Counted from the first letter of the stretch, positions 1-8,485 are shown. The stretch is 64,000 nt of DNA from Streptomyces sp. NBC_01268 (GCF_036240795.1 NZ_CP108454.1:5022001-5086000), one strand, 5' to 3'. The notes: generated by a model not told the origin, from the sequence alone. Translations and numbers: made by a program.

Positions 1-1
1 G

Positions 2-1036
2 CTGTACGCGGCGGTGGAGGGCGGCTCGCCGTTCCGCCGCAGCTCGCCGATCAGCACCATGCAGGCCGTGGTGACGGAGGAGCCGCCGTACCCCGAGAAG
101 GCCGGCCCGCTCGCGCCGGTCATCGTGGCGCTGCTGCGCAAGGATCCGGAGCAGCGCCCTCGCGCGGACGAGGCCGAGCGGATGCTGCTCGACGCGATGG
201 AGGGGCGTTCGCCGCAGGCCGCGCAGGCGTACGTGCCGACACAGCGGGTCCAGACGGAGGAGCTGGTCGCCGCCGCCCCCTCGGCGACCGCACAGCTGCC
301 CACGCCGTACGACGAACCCGCGGCCGGCCCCGTTCCCGCGTCGGCGGGGCGGCCCTCCGCCGGTGCCACCGTTCCCGGGCTGCCGGGCGGCTCCGTCGGC
401 GGCCGGGGCCGCTGGCGGGCGGCGCTCCTCGCGGCCGTGGTCGCCGGGCTCCTCGCGGGCGGCGCGGTCTTCGCCGCGATGACCCACATGGGCGACAAGG
501 GCGACAAGAAGGGCGGCACGCCGGTCAGCCAGGCGACGGGCAAGGACGCCAAGGACCCGACCAAGGGCGCGGTCCCGGTCGGCTGGCAGCGGGTCGACGA
601 CCCGGAGGGCTTCAGCCTCGTCGTCCCCAAGGGCTGGAAGCGCCGGATGGACGGCGACCAGATCGACTACACCCCGGACGACGGACGCCACCGCATCCGC
701 ATCAGCATCGACCGGTCGCCCGACTTCGAGAACCCGTACATGCACATGCTCGATCTGGAGAAGATCGTGGCCAGGCGGGCGGAGTACCAGCGGATCCGGC
801 TGACCCAGAACACCTTCCGCGACCAGGTCAACTCCGCCATCTGGGAGTTCACCTGGATCGAGAAGCAGACCTTCCCGGGTCCCCGCCACGCCATCGACCA
901 GGTGTACTACGACGACGACGGCGTCGAGTACGCCCTGTACATGGCGTCGCCGGAGGAGGGCTGGGAGCGGACCCGCGAGCAGTTCGACATAGTGAAGAAG
1001 TACTGGCGGGCCCCGGGTGACGCCGTAAGCCCCTGA
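2..1036 (+). CDS. Serine/threonine protein kinase, C-terminal part (truncated by window edge)
   Basis: The frame is open from base 2, so the gene begins before the window. The first ~65 visible residues match the end of a bacterial Hanks-type kinase C-lobe (LLRKDPEQRP, the conserved arginine before the last helix). A Pro/Ala-rich linker, one membrane segment (WRAALLAAVVAGLLAGGAVF, about residues 134-155 counted from the first Met at base 14) and a ~180-residue extracellular domain follow, beginning GWQRVDDPEGFSLVVPKGW. This is the layout of a one-pass receptor kinase. The extracellular domain is not PASTA; it resembles the C-terminal domain of the protein at 48005-48895. Ligand and substrates cannot be inferred. 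The ATP-binding lobe and catalytic loop are outside the window. Confidence 0.88.
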   Translation: MYAAVEGGSPFRRSSPISTMQAVVTEEPPYPEKAGPLAPVIVALLRKDPEQRPRADEAERMLLDAMEGRSPQAAQAYVPTQRVQTEELVAAAPSATAQLPTPYDEPAAGPVPASAGRPSAGATVPGLPGGSVGGRGRWRAALLAAVVAGLLAGGAVFAAMTHMGDKGDKKGGTPVSQATGKDAKDPTKGAVPVGWQRVDDPEGFSLVVPKGWKRRMDGDQIDYTPDDGRHRIRISIDRSPDFENPYMHMLDLEKIVARRAEYQRIRLTQNTFRDQVNSAIWEFTWIEKQTFPGPRHAIDQVYYDDDGVEYALYMASPEEGWERTREQFDIVKKYWRAPGDAVSP

Positions 1037-1049
1037 TCAGGACTTATGT

Positions 1050-1065
1050 GCCAGCAATCGCTGGC
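1050..1065. terminator. Short hairpin after the kinase gene
   Basis: GCCAGC-AATC-GCTGGC is a 6-bp perfect stem with a 4-base loop, 14 bases after the kinase stop and without a T run. It is a possible weak terminator. Confidence 0.35.
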
Positions 1066-1127
1066 GCGGTTGTGCGTGCCTGGTGAAAACGCGTTACTGA
1101 CGGGTACCCAAAGGCGGGAATGCGGCC

Positions 1128-1133
1128 TACCCT
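1128..1133 (+). promoter_or_regulatory. -10 hexamer for a probable leaderless mRNA
   Basis: TACCCT ends exactly 7 bases before the ATG at 1141, and no Shine-Dalgarno sequence is seen before that ATG. A TANNNT box 6-8 bases before the start is the usual signature of leaderless transcripts in actinobacteria. Confidence 0.45.
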
Positions 1134-1140
1134 CGGGCTC

Positions 1141-2769
1141 ATGACGGACTCGCAGGCGCTCACCGCAACGGCCCCCGCCCCCCTCGGTACCAACCCCGTC
1201 GCCCCCGTGCCCGCCCGGGCACGCACGGCCGCCGACGTGGTCACGCCCGAGCTGGTCGCCCGGCTCACCCGCGGGGTCGCGGGCTCCGGCCGTACCGCCA
1301 ACCACACCCCCTTCACCGGGGCGAAGCTGGCGGACCTGCCCGAGTCCACCCCCGAGGACGTCGCCGAGGCCTTCGCGCGCGCCCGCGCCGCCCAGGGCGC
1401 CTGGGCCGCGACGCCCGTCAAGGTCCGCGCGGCCGTGCTGCTCCGCTTCCACGACCTGATCCTCCAGCGCCAGGGCGAGATCCTCGACCTCATCCAGCTG
1501 GAGACCGGCAAGGCGCGCCTGCACGGCCACGAGGAGGTGCAGTCGGTCGCCGTCGCCGCCCGCCACTACGGCCGCAAGGCCCCCGCGTACCTGCGCCCCA
1601 AGCACCACACGGGTGTCGTGCCGACCCTCACCAAGGTCACCGAGCTGCGGCAGCCGCGCGGGGTCGTCGGCCAGATCGCGCCCTGGAACTACCCGCTGGA
1701 GCTGTCCGTCGGCGACGCGCTGCCCGCCTTCGTCGCCGGCAACGCCGTCGTGATGAAGCCGGACACCGAGACCGCGCTGACCGCCCTGTGGGCCCGCGAC
1801 CTGCTCATCGAGGCCGGTCTGCCCGCCGAGGTCTTCCAGGTCGTCATCGGCGAGGGCCCGGTCGTCGGCCCCGAGGTCGTCCGCCACGCCGACTACGTGT
1901 CCTTCACCGGCTCCACCCGCACCGGCCGCGAGGTCGCCCAGGGCGCCGCGGCCCGGCTCATCGGCGTCACCCTGGAGCTCGGCGGCAAGAACGCCATGAT
2001 CGTCCTCAAGGACGCCGACATCGAGAAGGCCGCCGCGGGCGCCGTCCGCGCCTGCTTCTCCTCCGCGGGCCAGCTCTGCATCTCCATCGAGCGGCTGTAC
2101 GTCCACGAGTCGATCGCCGACGCCTTCCTGGACCGCTTCGCCGCCCGCACCAAGGCCATGCGGCTCGGCAACTCCCTCGCCTACGGCTCCGACATGGGCT
2201 CCCTCGTCGGCGAGCGGCAGCTGGAGACCGTCACCCGGCACGTCGACGAGGCCGTCGCCAAGGGCGCCAAGCTGGTCGCCGGCGGCGTCGCCCGCCCCGA
2301 CATCGGCCCCCTCTTCTACGAGCCGACCATCCTCGACGGCGTCGAGGCCCCGATGGCCGTGTGCACCGAGGAGACCTTCGGACCGGTCGTCTCGATCTAC
2401 CGCTTCACCGACGAGGACGAGGTCGTCGAGCGGGCCAACGGCACCCCGTACGGTCTGAACTCCTCCGTGTGGACCACGGACGCCCGCCGCGGACACGCCC
2501 TCGCCGCCCGGCTGCGCACCGGCACCGTCAACATCAACGAGGGCTACGCGCCCGCGTACGGCAGCGTCCGCGCCCCCATGGGCGGCATGAAGGACTCCGG
2601 CCTCGGCCGCCGCCACGGCTCCGAGGGCATCCTCAAGTTCACGGAGGCGCAGACCGTCGCCCAGCAGCGGCTGATCCCGCTCGCCCCGTCCTTCGGGATG
2701 GACGACGAGAAGTACGCGGCCTTCATGAGCACCTCCCTGAAGGTGATGAAGGCCCTGCGCCTGCGCTGA
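1141..2769 (+). CDS. Succinate-semialdehyde dehydrogenase (NAD(P)+ aldehyde dehydrogenase)
   Basis: 542-residue aldehyde dehydrogenase predicted to oxidise succinate semialdehyde to succinate, feeding GABA or polyamine carbon into the TCA cycle. Visible landmarks are PWNYP (about 181-185) for cofactor binding, FTGSTRTG (255-262), the general-base motif LELGGKN with Glu279, and the nucleophile motif SSAGQLC with Cys313. The length suits the longer actinobacterial GabD2-like group. An ATG 21 bases further upstream is possible, but the start used here sits 7 bases after a -10 hexamer, suggesting leaderless translation. The GMC flavoprotein follows 65 bases later on the same strand, probably co-transcribed. 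Substrate assignment is by family resemblance; another semialdehyde is possible. Confidence 0.85.
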   Translation: MTDSQALTATAPAPLGTNPVAPVPARARTAADVVTPELVARLTRGVAGSGRTANHTPFTGAKLADLPESTPEDVAEAFARARAAQGAWAATPVKVRAAVLLRFHDLILQRQGEILDLIQLETGKARLHGHEEVQSVAVAARHYGRKAPAYLRPKHHTGVVPTLTKVTELRQPRGVVGQIAPWNYPLELSVGDALPAFVAGNAVVMKPDTETALTALWARDLLIEAGLPAEVFQVVIGEGPVVGPEVVRHADYVSFTGSTRTGREVAQGAAARLIGVTLELGGKNAMIVLKDADIEKAAAGAVRACFSSAGQLCISIERLYVHESIADAFLDRFAARTKAMRLGNSLAYGSDMGSLVGERQLETVTRHVDEAVAKGAKLVAGGVARPDIGPLFYEPTILDGVEAPMAVCTEETFGPVVSIYRFTDEDEVVERANGTPYGLNSSVWTTDARRGHALAARLRTGTVNINEGYAPAYGSVRAPMGGMKDSGLGRRHGSEGILKFTEAQTVAQQRLIPLAPSFGMDDEKYAAFMSTSLKVMKALRLR

Positions 2770-2834
2770 CCCGCATCCCGTCTCGCCGTCCCGTTCGCCG
2801 TCCCTTCGCCGTTCCTTTTCGCACGAGGAGAGCC

Positions 2835-4658
2835 ATGACCGCGGTACCCCCTGCCCAGAATCAGGCCGAGGACGGCTCGTCCGACGACGCGTACGACTAC
2901 GACGTCATCGTCGTCGGCTCCGGTTTCGGCGGGTCGGTCACCGCCCTGCGCCTGACCGAGAAGGGCTACCGGGTCGGCGTCCTGGAGGCCGGCCGCCGGT
3001 TCACCCGGGCGACCCTGCCGAAGAACTCCTGGGACCTGAAGAACTTCCTGTGGGCCCCCTCGCTCGGCCTGTACGGCATCCAGCGCATCCACCTGCTCGG
3101 CAACGTCATGGTGCTCGCGGGCGCGGGTGTCGGAGGCGGCTCCCTCAACTACGCCAACACGCTGTACGAGCCGCTCGCGCCGTTCTTCGAGGACGCGCAG
3201 TGGAAGGACATCACCGACTGGCGGGACGAGCTCACGCCGTACTACGACCAGGCCAAGCGGATGCTGGGCGTCCGGCTCAACCCGACGATGACCCCCTCCG
3301 ACGTGCACCTCAAGGCCACCGCCCAGGCCATGGGCATCGGCGACACCTTCCACATGGCCCCGGTCGGGGTCTTCTTCGGGGACGGCCAGGACGCGGGCGG
3401 CGCGGAGCGGGCCAGGGCGAAGCCCGGCGGCGAGGTCGCCGACCCGTACTTCGGCGGCGCGGGCCCGTCCCGCAAGGCCTGCACCGAGTGCGGCGAGTGC
3501 ATGACCGGCTGCCGTCACGGCGCCAAGAACACCCTCAACGAGAACTACCTCTACCTCGCCGAGAAGGCGGGCGCGGTCGTCCACCCGATGACCTCGGTCG
3601 TCGCCCTCACCGAGGACTCGCGCGGCGGCTACGCCGTGAAGACCCTGCCCACCGACAACCGCAAGAAGGGCGCGGGCCGCACCTTCACCGCCCGCCGGGT
3701 GGTCGTCGCGGCCGGCACGTACGGCACCCAGACCCTGCTGCACCGCATGAAGGACACCGGCCTGCTGCCCCGGATCCCGGACCGGCTCGGCGAGCTCACC
3801 CGGACCAACTCGGAGGCGCTGGTCGGCTCGCAGACCACCGACCGCCGCTACCGCAAGCGGCACGGCAAGGACCGGGTCGACTTCACCAAGGGCGTCGCGA
3901 TCACGTCCTCGATCCATCCGGACGAGAACACCCACATCGAGCCGGTCCGCTACGGCAAGGGCTCCAACTCGATGGGCGGCCTCACCGTCCTCCAGGTGCC
4001 CTACGGCGCGCACCGGGTCCGCAACTGGCTCGCCGAGCTGGTCAAGCATCCCGCGCTGGCCGTGCGCTCGCTCTCCAACCGGCGCTGGTCGGAGCGGACC
4101 ATCATCGGCCTGGTCATGCAGTCCCTCGACAACTCGCTGACCACCTTCCGCAAGCCCGGCGGCCTCGGCAAGGGCCTGCTCACCGCCCGCCAGGGCCACG
4201 GCGCGCCCAACCCGACGCAGATCGAGGCGGCCACCCGGGCCGCCGCCCTGATGGCCGAGGAGATCAACGGCTTCGCCGGATCCAACATCGGCGAGCTGAT
4301 GGGCACCCCGCTCACCGCGCACTTCCTGGGCGGCTGCCCGATCGGCGCGGACGCGGAGTCGGGCGTCATCGACCCGTACCACCGCCTCTACGGGCACCCG
4401 GGCATCTCCGTCGTCGACGGCGCGGCCGTCTCCGCCAACCTCGGCGTCAATCCTTCGCTGACGATCACGGCGCAGGCGGAGCGGGCCATGTCGTTCTGGC
4501 CGAACAAGGGCGAGGAGGATCCGCGGCCGCGGCAGGGGGAGGCGTACGTGCGGCTGGCCGCGGTCGAGCCCAAGTCGCCGGCGGTTCCGGCCGAGGCCTT
4601 CGGCGCGCTGAGGCTGCCGTTCCTGGGGATGCCGGCGGTGCCGCCGAAGAAGGACTGA
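2835..4658 (+). CDS. GMC-type FAD oxidoreductase (cholesterol-oxidase-like)
   Basis: 607-residue flavoprotein. The N-terminal dinucleotide-binding motif is GSGFGGS (28-34), with the ribose-binding Glu51 at the end of beta-2. The C-terminal half carries the FAD/substrate closing motif ending GVNPSLTITAQAERAM. A compact cysteine cluster, CTECGECMTGC (Cys216, 219, 222, 226), lies in the middle; it is ferredoxin-like, so an iron-sulfur centre is possible. No signal peptide is visible, so the protein is probably cytosolic. Start ATG follows GAGGAGAGCC. Related proteins are often annotated as cholesterol oxidase, but no steroid catabolism genes are nearby, so the substrate (a sterol or another alcohol) is unproven. 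It lies 65 bases downstream of the aldehyde dehydrogenase, which suggests alcohol-to-acid coupling. Confidence 0.82.
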   Translation: MTAVPPAQNQAEDGSSDDAYDYDVIVVGSGFGGSVTALRLTEKGYRVGVLEAGRRFTRATLPKNSWDLKNFLWAPSLGLYGIQRIHLLGNVMVLAGAGVGGGSLNYANTLYEPLAPFFEDAQWKDITDWRDELTPYYDQAKRMLGVRLNPTMTPSDVHLKATAQAMGIGDTFHMAPVGVFFGDGQDAGGAERARAKPGGEVADPYFGGAGPSRKACTECGECMTGCRHGAKNTLNENYLYLAEKAGAVVHPMTSVVALTEDSRGGYAVKTLPTDNRKKGAGRTFTARRVVVAAGTYGTQTLLHRMKDTGLLPRIPDRLGELTRTNSEALVGSQTTDRRYRKRHGKDRVDFTKGVAITSSIHPDENTHIEPVRYGKGSNSMGGLTVLQVPYGAHRVRNWLAELVKHPALAVRSLSNRRWSERTIIGLVMQSLDNSLTTFRKPGGLGKGLLTARQGHGAPNPTQIEAATRAAALMAEEINGFAGSNIGELMGTPLTAHFLGGCPIGADAESGVIDPYHRLYGHPGISVVDGAAVSANLGVNPSLTITAQAERAMSFWPNKGEEDPRPRQGEAYVRLAAVEPKSPAVPAEAFGALRLPFLGMPAVPPKKD

Positions 4659-4680
4659 GGGCGTTCCAGATAAGTGGAAA

Positions 4681-4712
4681 GGGCGCTGCACCCCCCTCCG
4701 AGTGCAGCGCCC
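4681..4712. terminator. Terminator after the GMC oxidoreductase gene
   Basis: GGGCGCTGCAC and GTGCAGCGCCC form a perfect 11-bp stem with a 10-base loop, 22 bases after the stop codon. Confidence 0.75.
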
Positions 4713-4789
4713 CTCCAGCTTCTGGGTGGTGCTGCATAGATGACCGGTGACCTGGGGGATTGGTTGTAGCGTTCTCACGAGATCTTCAT

Positions 4790-4803
4790 GTGACGCGCGT
4801 CAC
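4790..4803. promoter_or_regulatory. Crp-like palindrome GTGACGCGCGTCAC
   Basis: A perfect 14-bp palindrome that fits the Streptomyces Crp consensus GTG(N6)GNCAC. It lies in a gene-free gap and no adjacent coding start is positioned to use it. Confidence 0.4.
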
Positions 4804-4825
4804 GTATGTGGAGGCCGGGCAACGC

Positions 4826-4868
4826 AGGGGCCCCGCGTCGCGATTCCGGTCGCGGTCGCGGGGCCCCT
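4826..4868. repeat. 12-bp inverted repeat
   Basis: AGGGGCCCCGCG (4826-4837) and CGCGGGGCCCCT (4857-4868) are perfectly complementary around a 19-base loop. It could be an RNA hairpin or a second terminator. Confidence 0.6.
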
Positions 4869-5225
4869 GGGGAATGCGGCGCCGGGGGAGTGGAGTGCGC
4901 CGCGGGGGAGGGAAGCGGAAGTGGGGGGAGAGCAGAGGGCGTGGGGAGGGGGACGGTGGGGGGATCTCGGATCGGTCGGCCGGGTGCGGCCGGCCCCGGG
5001 CGTCCCCGGGACCGACCGCCCTTTCTGGGTGACCGGGCTGCTGTCCCCTGCCGTCCGGTCACATGCGCTGGTGCGCGGTCCCACGACGCACCAGAGGTAC
5101 GTCACACGCCCCAGCGAAGCCACGCGTGGTCTTGTTGCGGGCCCGCCCCTGGCTGGCACGGACAACACGACCAACGAAGCGGCGCCCGGCCCGGTCACGC
5201 GCCGTACGGGTGAGGACGCGACCGA

Positions 5226-5260
5226 ACTCGGGTGCGGGGGTGCACCCCCCGCACCCGAGT
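5226..5260. terminator. Strong bidirectional terminator
   Basis: ACTCGGGTGCGGGGG and CCCCCGCACCCGAGT form a perfect 15-bp stem around the 5-base loop TGCAC. It sits 77 bases after the end of the convergent chorismate mutase gene. Confidence 0.82.
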
Positions 5261-5336
5261 CGGCCCGGGACGGGCGTGCGGGACGACGTGCGGGGCGGGT
5301 GGACGGGGCGGCGTACGGGCCGGGTGTGCGGGACGG

Positions 5337-5657
5337 TCAGATGCGGCCGCGGCACAGCTCCAGCATCGTCATCGCGAGCGCCGTGCCCGGCTTGCCGAGC
5401 GCGTCGCGGTAGTGGGCGAGGACCTCCATCTCGCGGGCCAGGTTCACCCGGCGCCCGCCGGAGGAGATCCGGGCCTCCTGGATCACGGCCGAGACGGCCA
5501 CCCGTTCCTGGATCAGGCCGATGATCCGGTCGTCGAGCGTGTCGATGCGCTCCCGGGCGTCGCCGATCAGCGCGGCCGCCTCGTCGGTACGGGCACCGGT
5601 CTTCTCGGTCGGGGTCGGCGCGGTCTGGGCGACGGCGGTCTGGGTCATGGCGGTCAT
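5337..5657 (-). CDS. Chorismate mutase, AroQ type
   Basis: 106-residue all-helical AroQ-class chorismate mutase, rearranging chorismate to prephenate for phenylalanine and tyrosine. The long first helix (RERIDTLDDRIIGLIQERVAV) and the AREMEVL segment hold the expected arginines and glutamate of the active site. No prephenate dehydratase or regulatory domain is attached. The start ATG follows CGGAGCCCCGAC; a second ATG three codons later (5648) is equally possible. The gene is monocistronic and is preceded on its own mRNA by a 23-residue leader peptide rich in Tyr/Phe and a terminator-like hairpin, so transcription attenuation by aromatic amino acid supply is likely. Confidence 0.85.
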   Translation of the reverse strand: MTAMTQTAVAQTAPTPTEKTGARTDEAAALIGDARERIDTLDDRIIGLIQERVAVSAVIQEARISSGGRRVNLAREMEVLAHYRDALGKPGTALAMTMLELCRGRI

Positions 5658-5715
5658 GTCGGGGCTCCGGGTGGTGTCGGGAGGCCCACGGGCGCTACGG
5701 CCCGGAAACGACAGA

Positions 5716-5742
5716 CGCCCCGGGCCTTGTCGGCCCGGGGCG
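5716..5742 (-). terminator. Attenuator hairpin upstream of chorismate mutase
   Basis: Read on the minus strand, CGCCCCGGGCC-GACAA-GGCCCGGGGCG is a perfect 11-bp stem followed by TCTGTCGTTTC. It lies between the leader peptide stop and the chorismate mutase start, where a classical attenuator would be. Confidence 0.65.
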
Positions 5743-5766
5743 CCTGGGAAGTCGCTTGTCAGTTGC

Positions 5767-5838
5767 TCAAGCAGCACGACCATGGCAGCCGGTGGGCCGG
5801 TTGCCATAGGTAAAGACGTAGGTCGTGAGCTTGCGCAT
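5767..5838 (-). CDS. Aromatic leader peptide for chorismate mutase (attenuation)
   Basis: 23-codon frame starting ATG at 5838 and ending TGA at 5767. The product begins MRKLTTYVFTYGNRPTG and has Tyr-Val-Phe-Thr-Tyr at positions 7-11. An AAAGGGG stretch lies about 15 bases upstream of the ATG. The aromatic codons sit immediately before a hairpin formed by the next codons (5782-5807), and a terminator-like hairpin follows further on. This is the arrangement of leader peptides in which slow decoding of Tyr/Phe codons changes the RNA fold. The gene it would control makes prephenate, the precursor of both amino acids, so the logic is consistent. It has not been matched to a named leader family. 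Confidence 0.65.
   Translation of the reverse strand: MRKLTTYVFTYGNRPTGCHGRAA
5782..5807 (-). promoter_or_regulatory. Pause/1:2 hairpin inside the leader peptide frame
   Basis: On the minus strand ATGGCAACCGG-CCCA-CCGGCTGCCAT forms an 11-bp stem with one mismatch and a 4-base loop. Its 5' arm begins within the last Tyr codon of the Tyr/Phe cluster, so a stalled ribosome would melt it. Confidence 0.55.
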
Positions 5839-5919
5839 GGGGACAGTATGGACCCCTTTGGGCGCGGTGGAGCAATCCGGGTTCGGATGGTGAGACGAAA
5901 ACCGGCCGCGGCTCGCCGG

Positions 5920-5949
5920 TAGAATCGACAAATAGCCCCCCTTCGGGGG
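5920..5949 (+). promoter_or_regulatory. Probable guaA promoter -10 and UUCG hairpin leader
   Basis: TAGAAT (5920-5925) is a good -10 element. It is followed by CCCC-TTCG-GGGG, a stable UUCG tetraloop hairpin (about 5938-5949) in the leader, 30 bases before the GTG start of guaA. No clear -35 or known riboswitch fold was seen. Confidence 0.4.
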
Positions 5950-5979
5950 AACCGCTCCTACCGCCGGAAGGCCGCCGTA

Positions 5980-7572
5980 GTGTCATCAGCGACCCCCGCT
6001 GCCGCGCCCGACGTCACCAACCCGGACGTAGTCCTCGTTGTCGACTTCGGCGCCCAGTACGCCCAGCTCATCGCCCGCCGCGTCCGTGAGGCCCGGGTCT
6101 ACAGCGAGATCGTCCCGTCCACCATGCCGGTGGCCGAGATGCTGGCCAAGAACCCGAAGGCGATCATCCTCTCCGGCGGCCCCTCCTCGGTGTACGCCGA
6201 GAACGCCCCGCGCCTCGACCGCGCGATCTTCGAGGCCGGTGTCCCCGTCTTCGGCATGTGTTACGGCTTCCAGCTGATGGCGACCGCGCTCGGCGGCACC
6301 GTCGACAACACGGGCGCCCGCGAGTACGGCCGTACGCCGCTGCACGTCTCCAAGGCCGGTTCGACCCTCTTCGAGGGCACCCCGGTCGAGCAGTCGGTGT
6401 GGATGTCGCACGGCGACGCCTGCTCCGCCGCCCCCGAGGGCTTCAGCGTCACCGCGTCCACCGACGTGGTGCCCGTCGCCGCCTTCGAGAACGACGAGAA
6501 GAAGCTGTACGGCGTCCAGTACCACCCCGAGGTGCTGCACTCCACGCACGGCCAGCAGATCCTGGAGCACTTCCTCTACCGCGGCGCCGGCATCGAGCCC
6601 AGCTGGACCACCGGCAACGTCATCGAGGAGCAGGTCGCGGCCATCCGCGCCCAGGTCGGCTCCAAGCGCGCCATCTGCGGTCTGTCCGGCGGCGTCGACT
6701 CCGCCGTGGCCGCCGCGCTCGTGCAGAAGGCCATCGGCTCGCAGCTCACCTGCGTCTACGTCGACCACGGCCTCATGCGCAAGGGCGAGACCGAGCAGGT
6801 CGAGAAGGACTTCGTGGCCGCGACCGGCGCCAACCTGGTCGTCGTCGACGCCCAGGAGCGCTTCCTCGACGCGCTCGCCGGCGTCTCCGACCCGGAGACC
6901 AAGCGGAAGATCATCGGCCGCGAGTTCATCCGCGTCTTCGAGCAGGCCCAGCTGGAGATCCTCCAGGAGGAGGGCCCCGAGGTCGCCTTCCTCGTCCAGG
7001 GCACGCTCTACCCGGACATCGTCGAGTCCGGCGGCGGCACCGGCACGGCCAACATCAAGTCCCACCACAACGTGGGCGGCCTCCCCGACGACATCGAGTT
7101 CGAGCTCGTCGAGCCGCTGCGCCAGCTGTTCAAGGACGAGGTCCGGATGGTCGGCCAGGAGCTCGGCCTGCCGGAGGAGATCGTCCAGCGCCAGCCGTTC
7201 CCCGGCCCCGGCCTGGGCATCCGCATCGTCGGCGAGGTCACCAAGGAGCGCCTGGACCTGCTGCGCGATGCCGACGCCATCGCCCGCGAGGAGCTGACGG
7301 CCGCCGGTCTCGACCGCGAGATCTGGCAGTGCCCGGTCGTGCTGCTCGCCGACGTCCGCTCCGTCGGCGTCCAGGGCGACGGCCGCACCTACGGCCACCC
7401 GATCGTGCTGCGCCCGGTCTCCTCCGAGGACGCCATGACCGCGGACTGGTCGCGCCTGCCCTACGAGGTGCTCGCCCGCATCTCGACCCGGATCACCAAC
7501 GAGGTCGCCGACGTCAACCGCGTCGTCCTCGACGTGACCAGCAAGCCGCCGGGCACCATCGAGTGGGAGTGA
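5980..7572 (+). CDS. guaA: GMP synthase (glutamine-hydrolysing)
   Basis: 530-residue GMP synthetase, converting XMP to GMP with glutamine and ATP in the cytosol. The N-terminal class I amidotransferase has nucleophile Cys94 in GMCYGFQLM, and His182 and Glu184 in QYHPEV. The ATP-pyrophosphatase domain has the P-loop SGGVDS at 236-241. The C-terminal dimerisation domain ends with [13 protein letters not shown], as in all bacterial GuaA. Start is GTG after CCGGAAGG. Full length with all key residues present. It is monocistronic, with a clear terminator 33 bases after the stop. Confidence 0.98.
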   Translation: MSSATPAAAPDVTNPDVVLVVDFGAQYAQLIARRVREARVYSEIVPSTMPVAEMLAKNPKAIILSGGPSSVYAENAPRLDRAIFEAGVPVFGMCYGFQLMATALGGTVDNTGAREYGRTPLHVSKAGSTLFEGTPVEQSVWMSHGDACSAAPEGFSVTASTDVVPVAAFENDEKKLYGVQYHPEVLHSTHGQQILEHFLYRGAGIEPSWTTGNVIEEQVAAIRAQVGSKRAICGLSGGVDSAVAAALVQKAIGSQLTCVYVDHGLMRKGETEQVEKDFVAATGANLVVVDAQERFLDALAGVSDPETKRKIIGREFIRVFEQAQLEILQEEGPEVAFLVQGTLYPDIVESGGGTGTANIKSHHNVGGLPDDIEFELVEPLRQLFKDEVRMVGQELGLPEEIVQRQPFPGPGLGIRIVGEVTKERLDLLRDADAIAREELTAAGLDREIWQCPVVLLADVRSVGVQGDGRTYGHPIVLRPVSSEDAMTADWSRLPYEVLARISTRITNEVADVNRVVLDVTSKPPGTIEWE

Positions 7573-7604
7573 CCCCTCCCCGCGCCCGCGCGTGAGCGTG
7601 TGAG

Positions 7605-7640
7605 ACCGCCGTCCCCGTACGTCACGGGGGCGGCGGTTTC
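7605..7640 (+). terminator. guaA terminator
   Basis: ACCGCCGTCCCCGT-ACGTC-ACGGGGGCGGCGGT is a 14-bp stem with one mismatch, followed by TTCGCTTT. Confidence 0.8.
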
Positions 7641-7683
7641 GCTTTGGCCCGTACGGGCTCTGGTGACTTGCGGGAGCGGGCGT

Positions 7684-7689
7684 TACCTT
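7684..7689 (+). promoter_or_regulatory. -10 hexamer for a probable leaderless mRNA
   Basis: TACCTT ends 7 bases before the ATG at 7697 and no Shine-Dalgarno sequence is present between them. Confidence 0.45.
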
Positions 7690-7696
7690 CCGGCGC

Positions 7697-8485
7697 ATGA
7701 CCCAGACACCGGCGCCGGTCCCCGTCGAGCAGCTCCATTTCGCCATGCCGCCCGTCCACGCGACGGCCGCGGAGGAGCGCACCCACCGCAAGCAGCGACT
7801 CGCCGCCGCGCTCCGGGTCTTCGGGCGGCTCGGATACGAGGAGGGGGTCTCCGGACACATCACCGCCCGCGACCCGGAGCTCGCCGACTGCTTCTGGGTG
7901 AACCCCTTCGGCGCCCCCTTCGCCGAACTCACCGCGAGCGACCTGATCCTGGTCGACGGCGACGGGCGGGTGGTCTACGGCGCCCACCACGTCAACCAGG
8001 CCGCGTTCACCACGCACGCCGAGGTGCACCGGGCCCGGCCCGACGTCGTCGCCGTCGCCCACACCCACTCCGTGCACGGGCGGGCACTCGCCGCCCTCGG
8101 CGAGCTGATCGACCCGATCACCCAGGAGGCCTGCGCCTTCTACCAGGACCACGTCCTCTACGACGCCTACACCGGCGTCACCGTCGACCCCGAGGAGGGC
8201 CGGCGGGTCGCGGTGGCCCTCGGCCTCTTCAAGGGGATGGTGCTGCGCAACCACGGGCTGCTCACCGTCGGTTCCTCCGTCGACGCGGCGGCCTGGTGGT
8301 TCATCGCCATGGAACGCTGCGCCCAGGTCCAGCTGACCGCGCGGGCGGCGGGCCAACCGGTCCTGATCGACCACCGGGACGCCGTCGCCACCCGCGAGCA
8401 GCTCGGCAGCGATCTGGTGGCCTGGATCAACTACCAGCCGCTGTGGCGCCGGATCAGCCGTACGGAGCCCGAACTCCTGTCGTAG
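7697..8485 (+). CDS. Class II aldolase/adducin family protein
   Basis: 262 residues with a complete class II aldolase fold. The catalytic/metal residues are visible as Glu109 (THAEVH), His122 and His124 (AHTHSVH) and His186 (RNHGLLT). Family members are zinc-dependent aldolases such as L-fuculose- or ribulose-phosphate aldolases and epimerases, but actinobacterial members of this branch have no assigned substrate. No sugar kinase or isomerase is nearby to suggest one. Translation is probably leaderless. Confidence 0.85.
   Translation: MTQTPAPVPVEQLHFAMPPVHATAAEERTHRKQRLAAALRVFGRLGYEEGVSGHITARDPELADCFWVNPFGAPFAELTASDLILVDGDGRVVYGAHHVNQAAFTTHAEVHRARPDVVAVAHTHSVHGRALAALGELIDPITQEACAFYQDHVLYDAYTGVTVDPEEGRRVAVALGLFKGMVLRNHGLLTVGSSVDAAAWWFIAMERCAQVQLTARAAGQPVLIDHRDAVATREQLGSDLVAWINYQPLWRRISRTEPELLS

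Larger units (their letters stand above)
4713..5225. other. Long non-coding gap between convergent genes
   Basis: About 510 bases with no convincing coding sequence: the open frames here are low-complexity G/R/P-rich and match nothing I recognise. The gap holds a perfect Crp-like palindrome (4790-4803) and a 12-bp hairpin (4826-4868), and is closed on the right by a strong terminator. A small RNA starting near 4770 and ending at that terminator is possible but not shown. Confidence 0.5.

Noticed and set aside
4747..5412. Open frame of 221 residues in the gene-free gap
   Set aside because: Low-complexity Gly/Arg/Pro/Thr composition, spans three hairpins and overlaps the chorismate mutase gene; no ribosome binding site.
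5986..7932. Long minus-strand frame opposite guaA
   Set aside because: An Asp/Gly/Leu/Val-rich shadow of guaA, produced by high GC third positions; similar shadows lie opposite sucC, purH, pcrA and the dehydrogenase.
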